DNA of 64,000 bases from Bacillus sp. FJAT-47783 (GCF_022808615.1 NZ_JAKZKS010000002.1:62001-126000); one strand, 5' to 3'. Shown: positions 10,232 to 20,871, numbered from the stretch's first letter. Notes: generated by a model not told the origin, from the letters alone. Made by a program: numbers and translations.

Positions 10232-10966
10232 ATGGATTTTACAATTTATCCAGCGATCGATATTTTAGGTGGGAAATGTGTTCGACTGTTGCAAGGCGAC
10301 TACGAAAAGGAAACGGTATACGGAAACTCCCCGTTTGAGATGGCGAAGCGGTTTGTGAAAGAGGGCGCAACATGGATTCATATCGTTGATTTAGACGGAG
10401 CAAAAGCGGGTCATAGAGTCAATCATGAGCATGTTTTTCAAATTGCGAAGCAATTACCGGTAAAGGTTCAAGTTGGCGGTGGTATTCGAACAGAGGAAGA
10501 CGTGGAGGATTACTTACAAAATGGGATCGACCGCGTCATTTTAGGAAGTGCAGCGATATCGAATCGACCCTTTGTTGAAAAAATGCTTGCCAAATATGGA
10601 GAGAAAATCGCGATTGGGATTGATGCGAAAGATGGATATGTATCGATTGAAGGTTGGCTGCAAACATCAGAAATTCGTGCTGTTGAATTAGCGGAAGCAC
10701 TAGTTGAAAAAGGGGCAAAAGTATTTATTTTTACAGATATTGCAACAGACGGTATGCTATCTGGTCCGAATATTGATGCTGTCTTACATGTAGCCAAAAA
10801 AACAAAAGCAGCCGTCATCGCCTCAGGTGGTGTTTCTTCTTTAGCGGATTTAAAGCAGTTAAATATGTACGTACAAGATGGCGTTTCAGGAGCCATTGTT
10901 GGAAAAGCGCTTTATACGAACCGTATTCGGTTACGTGATGCCATAAAAGAGGTGGGTCAATCATGA
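10232..10966 (+). CDS. hisA: ProFAR isomerase
   Basis: TIM-barrel Amadori isomerase converting ProFAR to PRFAR. The catalytic Asp pair is in [13 protein letters not shown] (residue 8 region) and [14 protein letters not shown] (about residue 130); phosphate-binding glycine motifs [12 protein letters not shown] and [11 protein letters not shown] are present. It has 244 residues. The stop overlaps hisF by 4 bases, and hisA and hisF share the barrel architecture by ancient duplication. Confidence 0.97.
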   Translation: MDFTIYPAIDILGGKCVRLLQGDYEKETVYGNSPFEMAKRFVKEGATWIHIVDLDGAKAGHRVNHEHVFQIAKQLPVKVQVGGGIRTEEDVEDYLQNGIDRVILGSAAISNRPFVEKMLAKYGEKIAIGIDAKDGYVSIEGWLQTSEIRAVELAEALVEKGAKVFIFTDIATDGMLSGPNIDAVLHVAKKTKAAVIASGGVSSLADLKQLNMYVQDGVSGAIVGKALYTNRIRLRDAIKEVGQS

Positions 10967-11721
10967 TTACAAAGCGTATTATCCCGTGCTTAGATGTAAA
11001 AGAGGGCCGCGTTGTAAAAGGCGTTCAGTTTGTTGAGTTAAGGGATGCGGGCGATCCGGTTGAACTCGCTCGTTTTTATGATGAAGAAGGTGCGGATGAA
11101 CTTGTTTTTTTAGATATTTCTGCCTCACTCGAAGGCCGCAAAACGATGAGAGAAGTGGTTGAACAAGTTGCCGCTACGTTAGCCATTCCGTTTACCGTTG
11201 GCGGAGGTATTAACTCATTAGAGGATATGAAATCGATTTTACGTGCTGGCGCTGATAAAGTATCGATTAATACAGCGGCCGTTTTAAAGCCGGACTTGAT
11301 TACAGAGGGGGCCAGCTTTTTTGGATCGCAATGTATCGTTGTTGCGATTGATGCAAAATACGATGAGAACGACGATGCTTTTTATGTTTATACACACGGT
11401 GGACGGAAGCGGACAGATTGGGAAGTCGTTTCGTGGGCAAAGGAAGTAGTCAAGCGTGGCGCTGGCGAAATCTTGCTTACAAGTATGGACGCTGATGGAG
11501 GGAAAAACGGTTTTCATATTCCCTTAACGAAAATGGTCAGTGAAGCAGTTTCGATTCCTGTCATTGCCTCTGGTGGAGCAGGTGACGCTCAGCATTTTCT
11601 TAAAGTATTTCATGAGGGGAAGGCTGATGCTGCTCTTGCTGCCTCAATCTTTCATTATAAAGAAACGTCTGTAAAAGAAGTAAAACGTTATTTGCAGCAA
11701 GAGGGAGTGAATGTAAGATGA
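10963..11721 (+). CDS. hisF: Imidazole glycerol phosphate synthase, cyclase subunit
   Basis: TIM-barrel synthase that joins PRFAR with ammonia from HisH to give IGP and AICAR. Catalytic Asp residues lie in [14 protein letters not shown] (Asp11 region) and VVAIDAKYD (Asp130 region); phosphate sites are [11 protein letters not shown] and [11 protein letters not shown]. It has 252 residues. It overlaps both hisA and hisI by four bases. Confidence 0.97.
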   Translation: MITKRIIPCLDVKEGRVVKGVQFVELRDAGDPVELARFYDEEGADELVFLDISASLEGRKTMREVVEQVAATLAIPFTVGGGINSLEDMKSILRAGADKVSINTAAVLKPDLITEGASFFGSQCIVVAIDAKYDENDDAFYVYTHGGRKRTDWEVVSWAKEVVKRGAGEILLTSMDADGGKNGFHIPLTKMVSEAVSIPVIASGGAGDAQHFLKVFHEGKADAALAASIFHYKETSVKEVKRYLQQEGVNVR

Positions 11722-12344
11722 ATTTAGACTCTTTAACATTTGATGAAAAGGGTTTAATTGTGGCTGTCGTTCAAGATGCAGTGAGCAAAGAGGTGTTGAC
11801 CGTTGCTTACATGAATAAAGAATCATTACAAAAAACGTTGGAAACGAATGAGACGTGGTTTTATAGCCGATCACGGAAACAATTATGGCATAAAGGGGAG
11901 ACGTCAGGGAATACACAATACGTAAAGGAAATTCGCTATGATTGCGATCAAGATGCGCTCGTTATACTAGTCGAACCGAAAGGACCAGCTTGTCATACTG
12001 GACAATATACTTGTTTCCATCAAACGGTTGAAGATACTCCGTTATATATTGGGAATGAGCGATTTGAAATGATAAATAAGCTAGAGAAGATTATTGCTGA
12101 ACGTGATGTTGAACGGCCGAAGGAGTCATATTGTACGTACTTGTTTGAACAAGGTGTCGATAAAATCTTAAAAAAAGTAGGGGAAGAAGCCGCTGAAGTC
12201 ATTATTGCAGCGAAAAATAGAGATGCAGACGAACTAAAGTGGGAAGTAGCCGACTTGATTTTCCATCTTATGGTTTTATTAAGAGAGCAAAAACTCCCGC
12301 TTGACGATGTTTTACAAGTGTTGAAAGAGCGGCATGGCTCATAA
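11718..12344 (+). CDS. hisI: Bifunctional phosphoribosyl-AMP cyclohydrolase / phosphoribosyl-ATP pyrophosphatase
   Basis: Fused HisI-HisE enzyme for pathway steps two and three. Residues 1-110 form the cyclohydrolase with [11 protein letters not shown] and the metal-binding Cys residues in DCDQDALV and CHTGQYTCF. From about residue 115 the MazG-like pyrophosphatase follows, with [14 protein letters not shown] and [11 protein letters not shown]. It has 208 residues and is the last gene of the operon. hisC is not in this window, so the aminotransferase must be encoded elsewhere. Confidence 0.96.
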   Translation: MNLDSLTFDEKGLIVAVVQDAVSKEVLTVAYMNKESLQKTLETNETWFYSRSRKQLWHKGETSGNTQYVKEIRYDCDQDALVILVEPKGPACHTGQYTCFHQTVEDTPLYIGNERFEMINKLEKIIAERDVERPKESYCTYLFEQGVDKILKKVGEEAAEVIIAAKNRDADELKWEVADLIFHLMVLLREQKLPLDDVLQVLKERHGS

Positions 12345-12383
12345 TGTGATACGTTCTACCAGGTTAAGAATTCGATTTGGAAG

Positions 12384-12425
12384 AGGCCCCACCATTTGAT
12401 GAAAGACCGGTGGGGAAGCCTTTCT
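12384..12425. terminator. Terminator between his operon and DUF2225 gene
   Basis: AGGCCCCACC pairs with GGTGGGGAAGCCT around a 15-base loop, followed by TTTCT. It separates the convergent hisI and DUF2225 genes. The T-tract is short. Confidence 0.6.
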
Positions 12426-13086
12426 ATTGCACCGCGTGAATATCTTTATATTCATGCCACCTATTTAATGCATAGTTTCGATATTTTTTCGAAACATTCC
12501 CGCTCGTTATTAAGTAACTAAACCATTTTCTAGCTACACTATAATTATCTAAGCGAGAATTTAAATCGGCAATTAAATAAATTAATTTATCTTCATCAAT
12601 TTCTTGTATATCTAGTCGTTCATTCGATAATAAATGCATAAAATCATCGACTGCATGTTGTAAAAAAAGCTTCTCCCTTTCTTTGTCTCCTTGTATTCTA
12701 TATAACCAAGCAATCTTTAAACAAAGATGCCCGGTTACTACTTTCCGCTCCTTTGAAATTTGCGCAGTTAATAGTGCTAATTTAAAGGCCCGCATTGCAT
12801 CTTCAAATGTGCGTTTTCCACACAAATTTGCGACTTTCTTTATTTTTTGTATGTAGTTCTCTTTTATGAGTGAATAGTAAGGTTCTACTAATCTTCTATA
12901 TGATTTATGGAAGGCATATCCACAGTGGGGACAGACGAAAATGTCATAATACATCGGATTATCTAATTCATAATGAATACAAAAATCACTATCCATTCTC
13001 GTGAATTTTGCTTTATGACTTAAAATTTTTGTTGATTGAAAATCTGCGTTACAAAATATGCATGTCACAACTAAGTTATAGTACAT
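12424..13086 (-). CDS. DUF2225 family protein with zinc-ribbon cysteines
   Basis: A 220-residue protein of the DUF2225 family (COG1655), widespread in spore-forming Firmicutes, function unknown. The N terminus has two CxxC pairs, TCIFCN near residue 9 and VCPHCG near residue 48, which suggests a zinc ribbon; the rest looks helical, possibly TPR-like. ATG at 13086 is preferred over the upstream in-frame ATG at 13104, because AAAGGAG lies 8 bases before it. It is convergent with hisI and divergent from the TPR gene. Confidence 0.75.
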   Translation of the reverse strand: MYYNLVVTCIFCNADFQSTKILSHKAKFTRMDSDFCIHYELDNPMYYDIFVCPHCGYAFHKSYRRLVEPYYSLIKENYIQKIKKVANLCGKRTFEDAMRAFKLALLTAQISKERKVVTGHLCLKIAWLYRIQGDKEREKLFLQHAVDDFMHLLSNERLDIQEIDEDKLIYLIADLNSRLDNYSVARKWFSYLITSGNVSKKYRNYALNRWHEYKDIHAVQ

Positions 13087-13268
13087 TGGATCTACTCCTT
13101 TCATACTATATTTTAATATGCGATGAACAAAAAATGTAATAAAAAAGTATGAACTTATTTTGGTTGAGATGCCGGGAAGGAAAGTTGTATACCTTCATTT
13201 TACGTACTCTAGACGATTAATATGTGATATACTATGCTACGGCAGATGATGTGAAATGGAGGATGTTA

Positions 13269-14696
13269 GTGACAAATCAAGTGAATAATCGACACGAACA
13301 GTCAAAAGTTGTTTTATTATTGCAGGATAGCCGTTATTTTTATCGTCGTGGGCTAAAAGCTTATCGAGAGCATAATTTAAGCTTAGCAGCAAAAATGTTC
13401 CATCGAGCGATGAACTTGTCTCCAAAGGATGAGAATGTGCTCGTTCAGTTAGCGATGATTTATACGGAGCTTCAGGAATATGAAAAATCGAATGAATTAT
13501 TACAGCGTATAATTAAAGAAGTAAATCCTCATATGACAGAATGTTACTATTTTATGGCGAACAATTACGCTCATCTTGGCTTGTTCCATGAAGCACATAA
13601 ATATGCCCTTTTATATGAAGAGCAAAATGAAGACGGAGAATTTGATGAAGAGATCAATGATCTACTAGACATGCTAGCGATTGAAGTGGATGACGACTTA
13701 TTCAAGGACCAAGATGATTTAATTGTGAAACAAGAGATCGCTAAATCTTATTTGGAAAATGGTCAGTTTCATAAAGCAATTGAACAGCTTTGCGATTTAA
13801 TTGAAGAGTATCCTGAATTTTGGTCAGCCTATAACAATTTAGCATTAGCTCATTTTTATTTAGGTGAGGTGAAAGAGGCTAAAAACTATTTATCATTAGT
13901 ACTAGAACGAAACCCAGGTAATTTGCATGCACTTTGCAATTTGCTTGTTTTTTATTTTTATGAGAGAAAAGATGATGATGTGAGACAGCTCGTGAAAAAA
14001 CTAGCATGCATCCATCCGATGTTAACGGAACACCGTTATAAACTAGGCGCGACATTTGCTCTTGTCGGATATTATGATGAGGCCTTTAAATGGTTATATT
14101 CTTTATATCGAAGTGGATTTAATGGGGACGACACATTCTTTTATTGGCTTTCGTATTCTGCTTATTATACGGGCCATCATGAATTATCCTATAAATGTTG
14201 GGAAAAGGTTTTGGAGTACAATCCGGACAAAGAAGGTTCTGAACCTTGGGCTAAGTCGGACTCATCTTACGAGTTAGAAATTGAATTATATAATATTTAT
14301 ATGATTAGTAAACATTCGGATCGAAAAGAAGAGCTTCTAAATCGTCAATTTCATACTCCTTTAGAGAAAGAAGCGATCGAGTATGTTTTATCTAATGGAA
14401 AAAATGAAAAGACAGTCGTTTCATTCGCTTTCCGTGTGGCGGATATGTTAAAGCGAGAAGATGACGAAAGCTTTTTACTTATAGAATGGTTTCATATTTT
14501 CATTCAAGCAGTAAAACATAATATTAAGTTGCAAAATGAAAAAGCATGGGCGGCGGCTGTTCATTATGTACATTTAAAACATAAAAAGGTTCAAGTGACA
14601 AAAACGAATATGGCCGATATGTATCAATTGTCACCCGCAACGCTTACTAAATATGTTCGTCAAGTAGAGAAGTTCGAAACGGATGATCAAATGTAA
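13269..14696 (+). CDS. yvcD: Tetratricopeptide-repeat protein, YvcD-like
   Basis: A 475-residue cytoplasmic protein made mostly of TPR helices: ALKAYREHNLSLAAKMFHRAM style units recur from about residue 22 to 300 (for example QFHKAIEQLCDLIEEYPEFWSAYNNLALAHFYLGEVKEAKNYL, quoted here as separate parts of one repeat pair). TPR proteins are usually protein-binding scaffolds; no enzymatic motif is seen. The C terminus (VTKTNMADMYQLSPATLTKYVRQ) resembles a small helix-turn-helix. GTG at 13269 follows TGGAGG by 6 bases. Its place before trxB matches B. subtilis yvcD. Confidence 0.8.
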   Translation: MTNQVNNRHEQSKVVLLLQDSRYFYRRGLKAYREHNLSLAAKMFHRAMNLSPKDENVLVQLAMIYTELQEYEKSNELLQRIIKEVNPHMTECYYFMANNYAHLGLFHEAHKYALLYEEQNEDGEFDEEINDLLDMLAIEVDDDLFKDQDDLIVKQEIAKSYLENGQFHKAIEQLCDLIEEYPEFWSAYNNLALAHFYLGEVKEAKNYLSLVLERNPGNLHALCNLLVFYFYERKDDDVRQLVKKLACIHPMLTEHRYKLGATFALVGYYDEAFKWLYSLYRSGFNGDDTFFYWLSYSAYYTGHHELSYKCWEKVLEYNPDKEGSEPWAKSDSSYELEIELYNIYMISKHSDRKEELLNRQFHTPLEKEAIEYVLSNGKNEKTVVSFAFRVADMLKREDDESFLLIEWFHIFIQAVKHNIKLQNEKAWAAAVHYVHLKHKKVQVTKTNMADMYQLSPATLTKYVRQVEKFETDDQM

Positions 14697-14794
14697 GGAA
14701 CTTACAAATTTGAGCAAATAATTGGCATGGATGTTTCGTTTCTTATAGGATAGGTTATAGAGAAGTAAAAATGAAAAGAGGATTGCTTTTATAA

Positions 14795-15763
<969 letters not shown>

Positions 15764-15850
15764 GGGTTAGTCGGTAGGTTTGTCGCATATTGTTTTTATA
15801 AACGTAACGGTCATTTAATTCTCTTGTAACATCCGTGAAATAATAATAAG

Positions 15851-15868
15851 TTACTATTAGAATAGTAA
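15851..15868. other. Perfect 18-bp palindrome in trxB-yvcI gap
   Basis: TTACTATTAGAATAGTAA hmm-free perfect inverted repeat of 9-base arms, 88 bases after trxB and ahead of its terminator. It has the look of a dimeric-repressor operator but no gene starts nearby; the next promoter is 160 bases away. The 338-base gap 15764-16102 otherwise holds only the terminator and the yvcI promoter. Confidence 0.4.
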
Positions 15869-15896
15869 TTGACCCCCTTTTATAAATAGACGTTTT

Positions 15897-15929
15897 AGCA
15901 CGGGTGCACTCTCCCGTGCTTCTTTTTTT
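15897..15929 (+). terminator. trxB terminator
   Basis: AGCACGGG and CCCGTGCT pair around an 8-base loop, followed by TTCTTTTTTT. Confidence 0.9.
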
Positions 15930-16026
15930 ACTTACTTAGCTCCACAGAACCCTTACCCGCATTTTTAGTAGTTCCCTAATTTTCATGGATTTGTCATTTT
16001 TCCGGAACAAGAATGATACACGTTCA

Positions 16027-16056
16027 TTGTGATTACGTGTTTATTAATAGTATAAT
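16027..16056 (+). promoter_or_regulatory. Promoter of yvcI-rapZ-yvcK
   Basis: TTGTGA at 16027 and a consensus TATAAT at 16051, spaced by 18 bases, 47 bases before the TTG start of yvcI. Confidence 0.65.
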
Positions 16057-16102
16057 GAAAGGAATAAGTAAGTCGTGAAGTGAAAGACCTGAGGTGATAT
16101 CG

Positions 16103-16564
16103 TTGCAAAGAGTTACGAACTGTGTATTATTAAAAGATGATCAAGTTTTGTTATTACAAAAGCCACGGAGAAATTGGTGGTCTGCTCCAGGTGGGAAAAT
16201 GGAGCAAGGTGAATCCATTAAAGATTCAGTCGTAAGAGAATTCCGTGAAGAAACCGGAATATATTTATCCAATCCAAAAGTCAAAGGGATTTTTACCATG
16301 ATTATAAAAGACGGTCATGAAGTCGTAAAAGAATGGATGATGTTCACGTTTTTTACGACCGAATTTAGTGGTGAGAACGTATTTGAAACAGAAGAAGGGA
16401 AGCTTGCTTGGCATCCTATACAGGACATTCATCAACTGCCTATGGCTCCAGGGGATTATCATATTATTGATTATATGGTAAAAGGGACCGGTACAATTTA
16501 TGGAACGTTTACGTATACACCTGATTTTGAATTACTTTCGTACCGTTTAGATCCGCAAATGTAG
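16103..16564 (+). CDS. yvcI: NUDIX hydrolase, YvcI-like
   Basis: The Nudix box GGKMEQGESIKDSVVREFREETG (given as its parts: GGK, then REFREETG) lies at residues 31-53 and would bind Mg for cleavage of a nucleoside diphosphate-X substrate. The protein has 153 residues. TTG at 16103 gives MQRVTNCVLLKDDQVLLLQK, matching the YvcI N terminus, with GAGGTG 6 bases upstream; GTG at 16094 overlaps the ribosome site. The substrate is not predictable. It is the first gene of the conserved yvcI-rapZ-yvcK-whiA-crh group. Confidence 0.88.
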   Translation: MQRVTNCVLLKDDQVLLLQKPRRNWWSAPGGKMEQGESIKDSVVREFREETGIYLSNPKVKGIFTMIIKDGHEVVKEWMMFTFFTTEFSGENVFETEEGKLAWHPIQDIHQLPMAPGDYHIIDYMVKGTGTIYGTFTYTPDFELLSYRLDPQM

Positions 16565-16596
16565 AAGAATGATTTGTATGGGGGAGGCATAAACCG

Positions 16597-17478
16597 ATGA
16601 GCAAGGTGTCTGAAATAAAGATGGTCATTATTACAGGAATGTCTGGTGCTGGAAAAACGGTTGCGATCCAAAGCTTTGAAGATTTAGGGTATTTTTGTGT
16701 CGATAATTTACCACCTACTCTTTTACCGAAGTTTTTAGAAATTATGAAAGAGTCTGGAACGAAAATGAATAAAGTGGCACTTGTCATGGATTTACGTGGT
16801 CGAGAGTTTTTCGATTCATTATTTCATGCACTTGATGAAATGATTGAGCTCGATTGGATTACGCCACAAATTTTGTTTTTAGATGCCAATGATCAAGTGC
16901 TAGTGAGTCGCTATAAAGAAACGAGAAGATCACATCCGCTTGCTCCTACGGGCTTACCTTTAGAAGGAATCCAAATGGAACGTGAGCTTTTAGAGGAGTT
17001 AAAAGGAAGAGCTCAGCTTATTTTTGATACATCTACTTTAAAACCACGTCAGTTGCGGGAGAAAATTTTAAAGCAGTTTGCTGAAAACGAAGACCATCCT
17101 TTTACCGTTCATGTGATGTCCTTTGGATTTAAATATGGAATTCCGATTGATGCAGATCTCGTTTTCGATGTTCGTTTTTTACCAAATCCTCATTATATTG
17201 AACATATGAGACCAAAAACCGGGATGGATGAAGAAGTATCTTCCTATGTCCTGAAATGGAATGAAACGGCCAAGTTTATTGAAAAGACGGTTGATTTACT
17301 TACGTTTATGCTTCCGCAATATAAGCGTGAAGGAAAAAGTCAGCTTGTCATCGCAATTGGATGCACGGGGGGACAGCATCGCTCGGTAACGTTAGCGGAG
17401 TATTTAGCGAATCACTTTAAAAAGGATTATAAAACGCATGTAACGCATCGAGATATCGAGAGGAGAAAACAACAGTAA
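16597..17478 (+). CDS. rapZ: RNase adapter / nucleotide-binding protein RapZ (YvcJ)
   Basis: P-loop protein of 293 residues with Walker A GMSGAGKT at residues 15-22, FCVDNLPP, and the C-terminal UDP-GlcNAc/RNA-binding region with [10 protein letters not shown] near residue 250. In E. coli RapZ controls glmS through small RNAs; in B. subtilis YvcJ binds GTP and affects competence, and its detailed role is not settled. ATG at 16597 follows GGGGAGG. yvcK starts one base after its stop. Confidence 0.94.
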   Translation: MSKVSEIKMVIITGMSGAGKTVAIQSFEDLGYFCVDNLPPTLLPKFLEIMKESGTKMNKVALVMDLRGREFFDSLFHALDEMIELDWITPQILFLDANDQVLVSRYKETRRSHPLAPTGLPLEGIQMERELLEELKGRAQLIFDTSTLKPRQLREKILKQFAENEDHPFTVHVMSFGFKYGIPIDADLVFDVRFLPNPHYIEHMRPKTGMDEEVSSYVLKWNETAKFIEKTVDLLTFMLPQYKREGKSQLVIAIGCTGGQHRSVTLAEYLANHFKKDYKTHVTHRDIERRKQQ

Positions 17479-17479
17479 G

Positions 17480-18442
17480 ATGACGAATAAACATAAAGGA
17501 AAGCTCGTTATTATTGGAGGAGGTACAGGTTTATCTGTTCTCCTCCGTGGCTTAAAGCAATATCCTTTTGATATAACCGCGATTGTGACGGTTGCAGATG
17601 ATGGAGGCAGCTCTGGACGTCTGCGAAATGAGCTAAATATTCCCCCGCCAGGAGATGTTCGAAATGTATTGGCCGCTTTATCCGATGTTGAGCCTTTAGT
17701 TGAAGAGCTATTTCAACATCGCTTTAATAAAGGAAATAATTTAACCGGTCACTCACTTGGTAACTTGATTTTAGCTGCTATGACAAATATTACGGGCGAC
17801 TTTATGCATGCGATTCGAGAAATGAGCAAAGTGCTGAATGTTCGTGGGCGTGTCCTTCCAGCAGCGAATCGAAGCGTTATTTTAAATGCGGAAATGGAAG
17901 ACGGTACGATTGTATCTGGTGAATCAAAAATTCCATACTCTGGGAAGCGGATTAAACGAGTCTTTTTATCTCCGGAACATGTTGAGCCGCTTCCTGAATC
18001 CATTGAAGCCATTCGAGAAGCTGACATGATTATTCTCGGTCCAGGAAGTTTATATACGAGTATTTTACCGAATTTACTCGTATCGAATATTGGTCAAGAA
18101 GTGTGTAGATCAAAGGGAAAAAAGGTTTATATTTGTAATGTGATGACACAAGCCGGCGAGACGTTGCAATTTACAGCGAGCGATCATATAAAAGCGCTTT
18201 ATCAGCATATGAAATGCACATTCATTGATACGGTGATCGTAAATAATGCTGAAGTGCCGGATTCGATTAAGGAACGATATGCCGAGGAGAAAGCAGAGCC
18301 AGTACAGGTTGATATGGAAGCATTGAAACAATTTGGAGTCAATATTATTCAAGACGATATTATATCATTTGAAAATCAAGTAATTCGACATAATACGAAA
18401 AAGATGGCATCGATTTTATATGAGCTTTTCTCCCACTCTTAA
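17480..18442 (+). CDS. yvcK: Gluconeogenesis factor YvcK (CofD-like)
   Basis: CofD-family protein required for growth on gluconeogenic carbon sources and for cell-wall assembly in B. subtilis; it binds UDP-sugars. Visible: GGGTGLSVLLRGLK at the N terminus, VADDGGSSGRLR and HSLGNLILAAM. It has 320 residues. Oddity: the last codons (Ser-His-Ser-stop) lie inside a 16-base block, TCCCACTCTTAACGGG, that is also present at the end of the second structured repeat at 52.6 kb, so the repeat seems to have supplied the C terminus of the protein. Confidence 0.95.
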   Translation: MTNKHKGKLVIIGGGTGLSVLLRGLKQYPFDITAIVTVADDGGSSGRLRNELNIPPPGDVRNVLAALSDVEPLVEELFQHRFNKGNNLTGHSLGNLILAAMTNITGDFMHAIREMSKVLNVRGRVLPAANRSVILNAEMEDGTIVSGESKIPYSGKRIKRVFLSPEHVEPLPESIEAIREADMIILGPGSLYTSILPNLLVSNIGQEVCRSKGKKVYICNVMTQAGETLQFTASDHIKALYQHMKCTFIDTVIVNNAEVPDSIKERYAEEKAEPVQVDMEALKQFGVNIIQDDIISFENQVIRHNTKKMASILYELFSHS

Positions 18443-18670
18443 CGGGCAGTAAGACCCCCACCTCAAGATTCTGTAGTAAAGCAAAGAAGGTAGGTGGGGG
18501 ACAACTGCCCGTAAAGGTCCGAACATAAAGAACACAGACTATGAGCGCCACGTCCTGTGGCCACGTCTGTGTAACCCACATCCTGTGGGTCACAAGGGCC
18601 TTTAGGTCATCCCGTAGGGACTAACATTCAGTGGGGGATGAAGAAAACCCCCACTGAATGAAGTTTCACT
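18431..18670 (+). ncRNA. Structured repeat, Bacillaceae-1 RNA motif-like (copy A)
   Basis: A 240-base multi-hairpin element. In order: a long nested stem (ACGGGCAGT / ACTGCCCGT enclosing CCCCCACCT / AGGTGGGGG), an outer stem AAAGGTCC / GGGCCTTT that encloses two hairpins with loops GTCCT (stem CCAC/GTGG within ACACAGAC/GTCTGTGT) and ATCCT (stem CCCAC/GTGGG), then a small hairpin with GTC/GAC, and a final CATTCAGTGGGGG / CCCCCACTGAATG hairpin. Terminal loops with the consensus RUCCU are the hallmark of the Bacillaceae-1 RNA motif, so I assign it there from memory. The inverse copy is at 52409-52627. Confidence 0.7.
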
Positions 18671-18719
18671 TTATTAAAAGGTTAAGACGGTTTTGGCGTT
18701 CGATTGGAGGTGGTAACCC

Positions 18720-19670
18720 GTGTCTTTTGCATCCGAAACAAAAAAAGAATTAACAAACATCGAAGTGAAACCATGTTGTTTAAAAGCTGAATTATCTGCG
18801 CTTATTCGAATGAACGGTTCGATTTCTTTTTCCAATCGTAAGTTTATCGTAGATGTTCAAACGGAAAATGCCGCAATTGCTCGTCGAATCTATACATTAA
18901 CAAAAAAACAATATGAAATTCCAGTCGAACTGTTAGTTCGGAAAAAAATGCGTTTGAAAAAAAATAATGTATATATCGTGCGACTCATTGAACAAGGAAA
19001 AAAAATATTAGAAGACTTAAAAATTCTCGGAGAAGGATTTACCTTCAATCACGAAATATCTCCAGAGCTTGTAGCGAAGAAATGTTGTAAACGCTCATAC
19101 ATTCGCGGGGCTTTTTTAGCTGGTGGATCTGTCAATAATCCGGAAACATCCTCGTACCATTTAGAGATATTTTCTTTATATAAAGAGCATAATGATTCAC
19201 TATCGGCGTTAATGAATACGTTCGATCTAAATAGTAAAACATTAGAACGCAAAAAAGGATATATAACGTACTTGAAAGAAGCAGAAAAAATCGGTGAATT
19301 TTTAACGCTGATTGGTGCGCATAAAGCATTATTGCGTTTTGAAGATGTCCGTATTGTACGGGATATGCGAAATTCTGTGAATCGACTCGTCAATTGTGAA
19401 ACCGCCAACTTAAATAAAACGATTGGCGCTGCCCTAAGACAAGTAGAAAATATTAAATATATCGATGAACGAATCGGTTTAGAAGCATTACCAGACAAAT
19501 TACGTGAAATTGCGGAGTTACGTGTTACTTATCAAGATGTTACATTAAAGGAACTCGGAGAAATGGTGTCGAGTGGGAAAATTAGTAAATCCGGCATTAA
19601 CCATCGATTAAGAAAATTAGATCAAATTGCGGAGCAATTACGTTCTGGACAAATGGTTTCGTTTAAGTAA
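18720..19670 (+). CDS. whiA: DNA-binding protein WhiA
   Basis: Protein with an N-terminal degenerate LAGLIDADG homing-endonuclease-like domain (about residues 90-190, [12 protein letters not shown]) and a C-terminal helix-turn-helix (about 255-310, [22 protein letters not shown]). In actinomycetes it drives sporulation genes; in Bacillus it influences division and chromosome segregation. It has 316 residues from GTG at 18720, preceded by GGAGGTGG. The structured repeat copy A separates it from yvcK, an insertion relative to the tight order common in Bacillus. Confidence 0.95.
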   Translation: MSFASETKKELTNIEVKPCCLKAELSALIRMNGSISFSNRKFIVDVQTENAAIARRIYTLTKKQYEIPVELLVRKKMRLKKNNVYIVRLIEQGKKILEDLKILGEGFTFNHEISPELVAKKCCKRSYIRGAFLAGGSVNNPETSSYHLEIFSLYKEHNDSLSALMNTFDLNSKTLERKKGYITYLKEAEKIGEFLTLIGAHKALLRFEDVRIVRDMRNSVNRLVNCETANLNKTIGAALRQVENIKYIDERIGLEALPDKLREIAELRVTYQDVTLKELGEMVSSGKISKSGINHRLRKLDQIAEQLRSGQMVSFK

Positions 19671-19771
19671 TTTTCACCATTCAAATTTAATAAATGAATA
19701 TAATTAATTCGGGGTAAACGTATACAATGATGAATTTCATATAAATGATATAAGAAATGAGGGGGATATAG

Positions 19772-20029
19772 ATGATTGAGAAAAAGGTGGAAGTTCGGTT
19801 GAAAACTGGCCTTCAAGCGAGACCTGCCGCTATCTTTGTACAAGAAGCAAACAAATTTTCTTCTGATGTCTTTCTTGAAAAAGAAGGGAAAAAAGTAAAC
19901 GCAAAAAGTATTATGGGACTTATGAGCTTAGCCATTAGTTCCGGCTCTGTCATTACACTTATCGCTGATGGTAACGATGAAGTAGAAGCAATTAAAGCGC
20001 TTGCGAATTATGTCCAACAAGAAGGGTAA
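19772..20029 (+). CDS. crh: Catabolite repression HPr-like protein Crh
   Basis: HPr paralogue of 85 residues. The PTS active-site His15 of HPr is replaced by Gln (GLQARPAA), so it cannot take phosphate from enzyme I, while the regulatory Ser46 is kept in NAKSIMGLMSL. P-Ser46-Crh binds CcpA; the kinase is HprK at 1664. This Gln/Ser pattern identifies Crh over HPr. ATG at 19772 follows GAGGGGG. Confidence 0.97.
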   Translation: MIEKKVEVRLKTGLQARPAAIFVQEANKFSSDVFLEKEGKKVNAKSIMGLMSLAISSGSVITLIADGNDEVEAIKALANYVQQEG

Positions 20030-20032
20030 AAG

Positions 20033-20060
20033 AACAAAGTCGCGTTAGCGACTTTGTTCA
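20033..20060. other. Perfect hairpin after crh
   Basis: GAACAAAGTCGC and GCGACTTTGTTC pair around GTTA. There is no T-tract, so it may stabilise the crh 3' end and not terminate by itself. Confidence 0.5.
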
Positions 20061-20162
20061 GAGGTTAGAATAATCGAAATCGGCGAAATGGCCGATTTCA
20101 ATATACACACTTTTGGATAAAATCAGTTTCCTACAACTCAAATAGGGAGTAGATATAAATAA

Positions 20163-20202
20163 AGAAACGGTGAGATTTTTTAAATCTCACCGTTTTTTAT
20201 TT
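20163..20202. terminator. Bidirectional terminator between crh and clpP
   Basis: AAACGGTGAGATTT and AAATCTCACCGTTT pair around three Ts, with an A-run on the left and a T-run on the right, so it can end transcription from both sides. Confidence 0.9.
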
Positions 20203-20204
20203 CC

Positions 20205-20795
20205 TTATTTTACACCATCTGGCGTTAAGACTTTATCAATAATTCCGTAATCTAATGCACGTTCAGCTGACATGAAGTTATCGCGATCAGTATCACGCTC
20301 AATCACTTCTAATGGCTGTCCAGTACGGTCTGCTAAAATTTTGTTTAATTTGTCACGTAAAGATAGAATACGGCGTGCAGCAATGTCAATATCTGTTGCT
20401 TGACCTTGGGCTCCACCTAATGGTTGGTGAATCATTACTTCACTGTTTGGCAAGGCAAAACGTTTTCCTTTTGCACCGGCCGTTAATAAAAATGCGCCCA
20501 TTGAAGCCGCCATACCGATACACATTGTTGAAACGTCTGGTTTAATGAATTGCATCGTATCATAAATCGCCATTCCAGCTGTAATGGAACCACCTGGGCT
20601 ATTAATATATAAAGAAATATCTTTTTCTGGATCTTCCGCTGCTAAAAAGAGCAATTGAGCTACAATTGAGTTGGCAACATGGTCATCAATCGGTGTCCCG
20701 AGAATAATGATGCGGTCTTTTAATAAACGAGAATAAATATCGTAAGCACGTTCTCCGCGGTTCGTTTGTTCAATAACAGTAGGAATTAAATTCAT
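20205..20795 (-). CDS. clpP: ATP-dependent Clp protease proteolytic subunit
   Basis: Serine protease that forms the 14-mer chamber used by ClpX, ClpC and ClpE. Catalytic Ser in [12 protein letters not shown] (about residue 98), His in VMIHQPLGG (about 123) and Asp in [10 protein letters not shown] (about 172). It has 196 residues. ATG at 20795 follows a TAGGGAGG site. A CtsR box overlaps its promoter. Confidence 0.98.
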   Translation of the reverse strand: MNLIPTVIEQTNRGERAYDIYSRLLKDRIIILGTPIDDHVANSIVAQLLFLAAEDPEKDISLYINSPGGSITAGMAIYDTMQFIKPDVSTMCIGMAASMGAFLLTAGAKGKRFALPNSEVMIHQPLGGAQGQATDIDIAARRILSLRDKLNKILADRTGQPLEVIERDTDRDNFMSAERALDYGIIDKVLTPDGVK

Positions 20796-20841
20796 TACGA
20801 TTCCTCCCTAGTCTTAGGTTCTAAATTTTTTCGTTATCTCC

Positions 20842-20871
20842 ATCATACATTGAAGGTCAATAAAGGTCAAA
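20842..20871 (-). promoter_or_regulatory. clpP promoter with overlapping CtsR operator
   Basis: Reading the minus strand, TTGACC (20870-20865) and TATGAT (20847-20842) are 17 bases apart. The heptad pair GGTCAATAAAGGTCAAA at 20855-20871 on the plus strand matches the CtsR consensus RGTCAAANANRGTCAAA with one mismatch and covers the -35 element, so CtsR binding would block initiation until heat or protein stress removes it. The rest of the 329-base gap to the tRNA (20872-21071) shows nothing I recognise. Confidence 0.88.
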
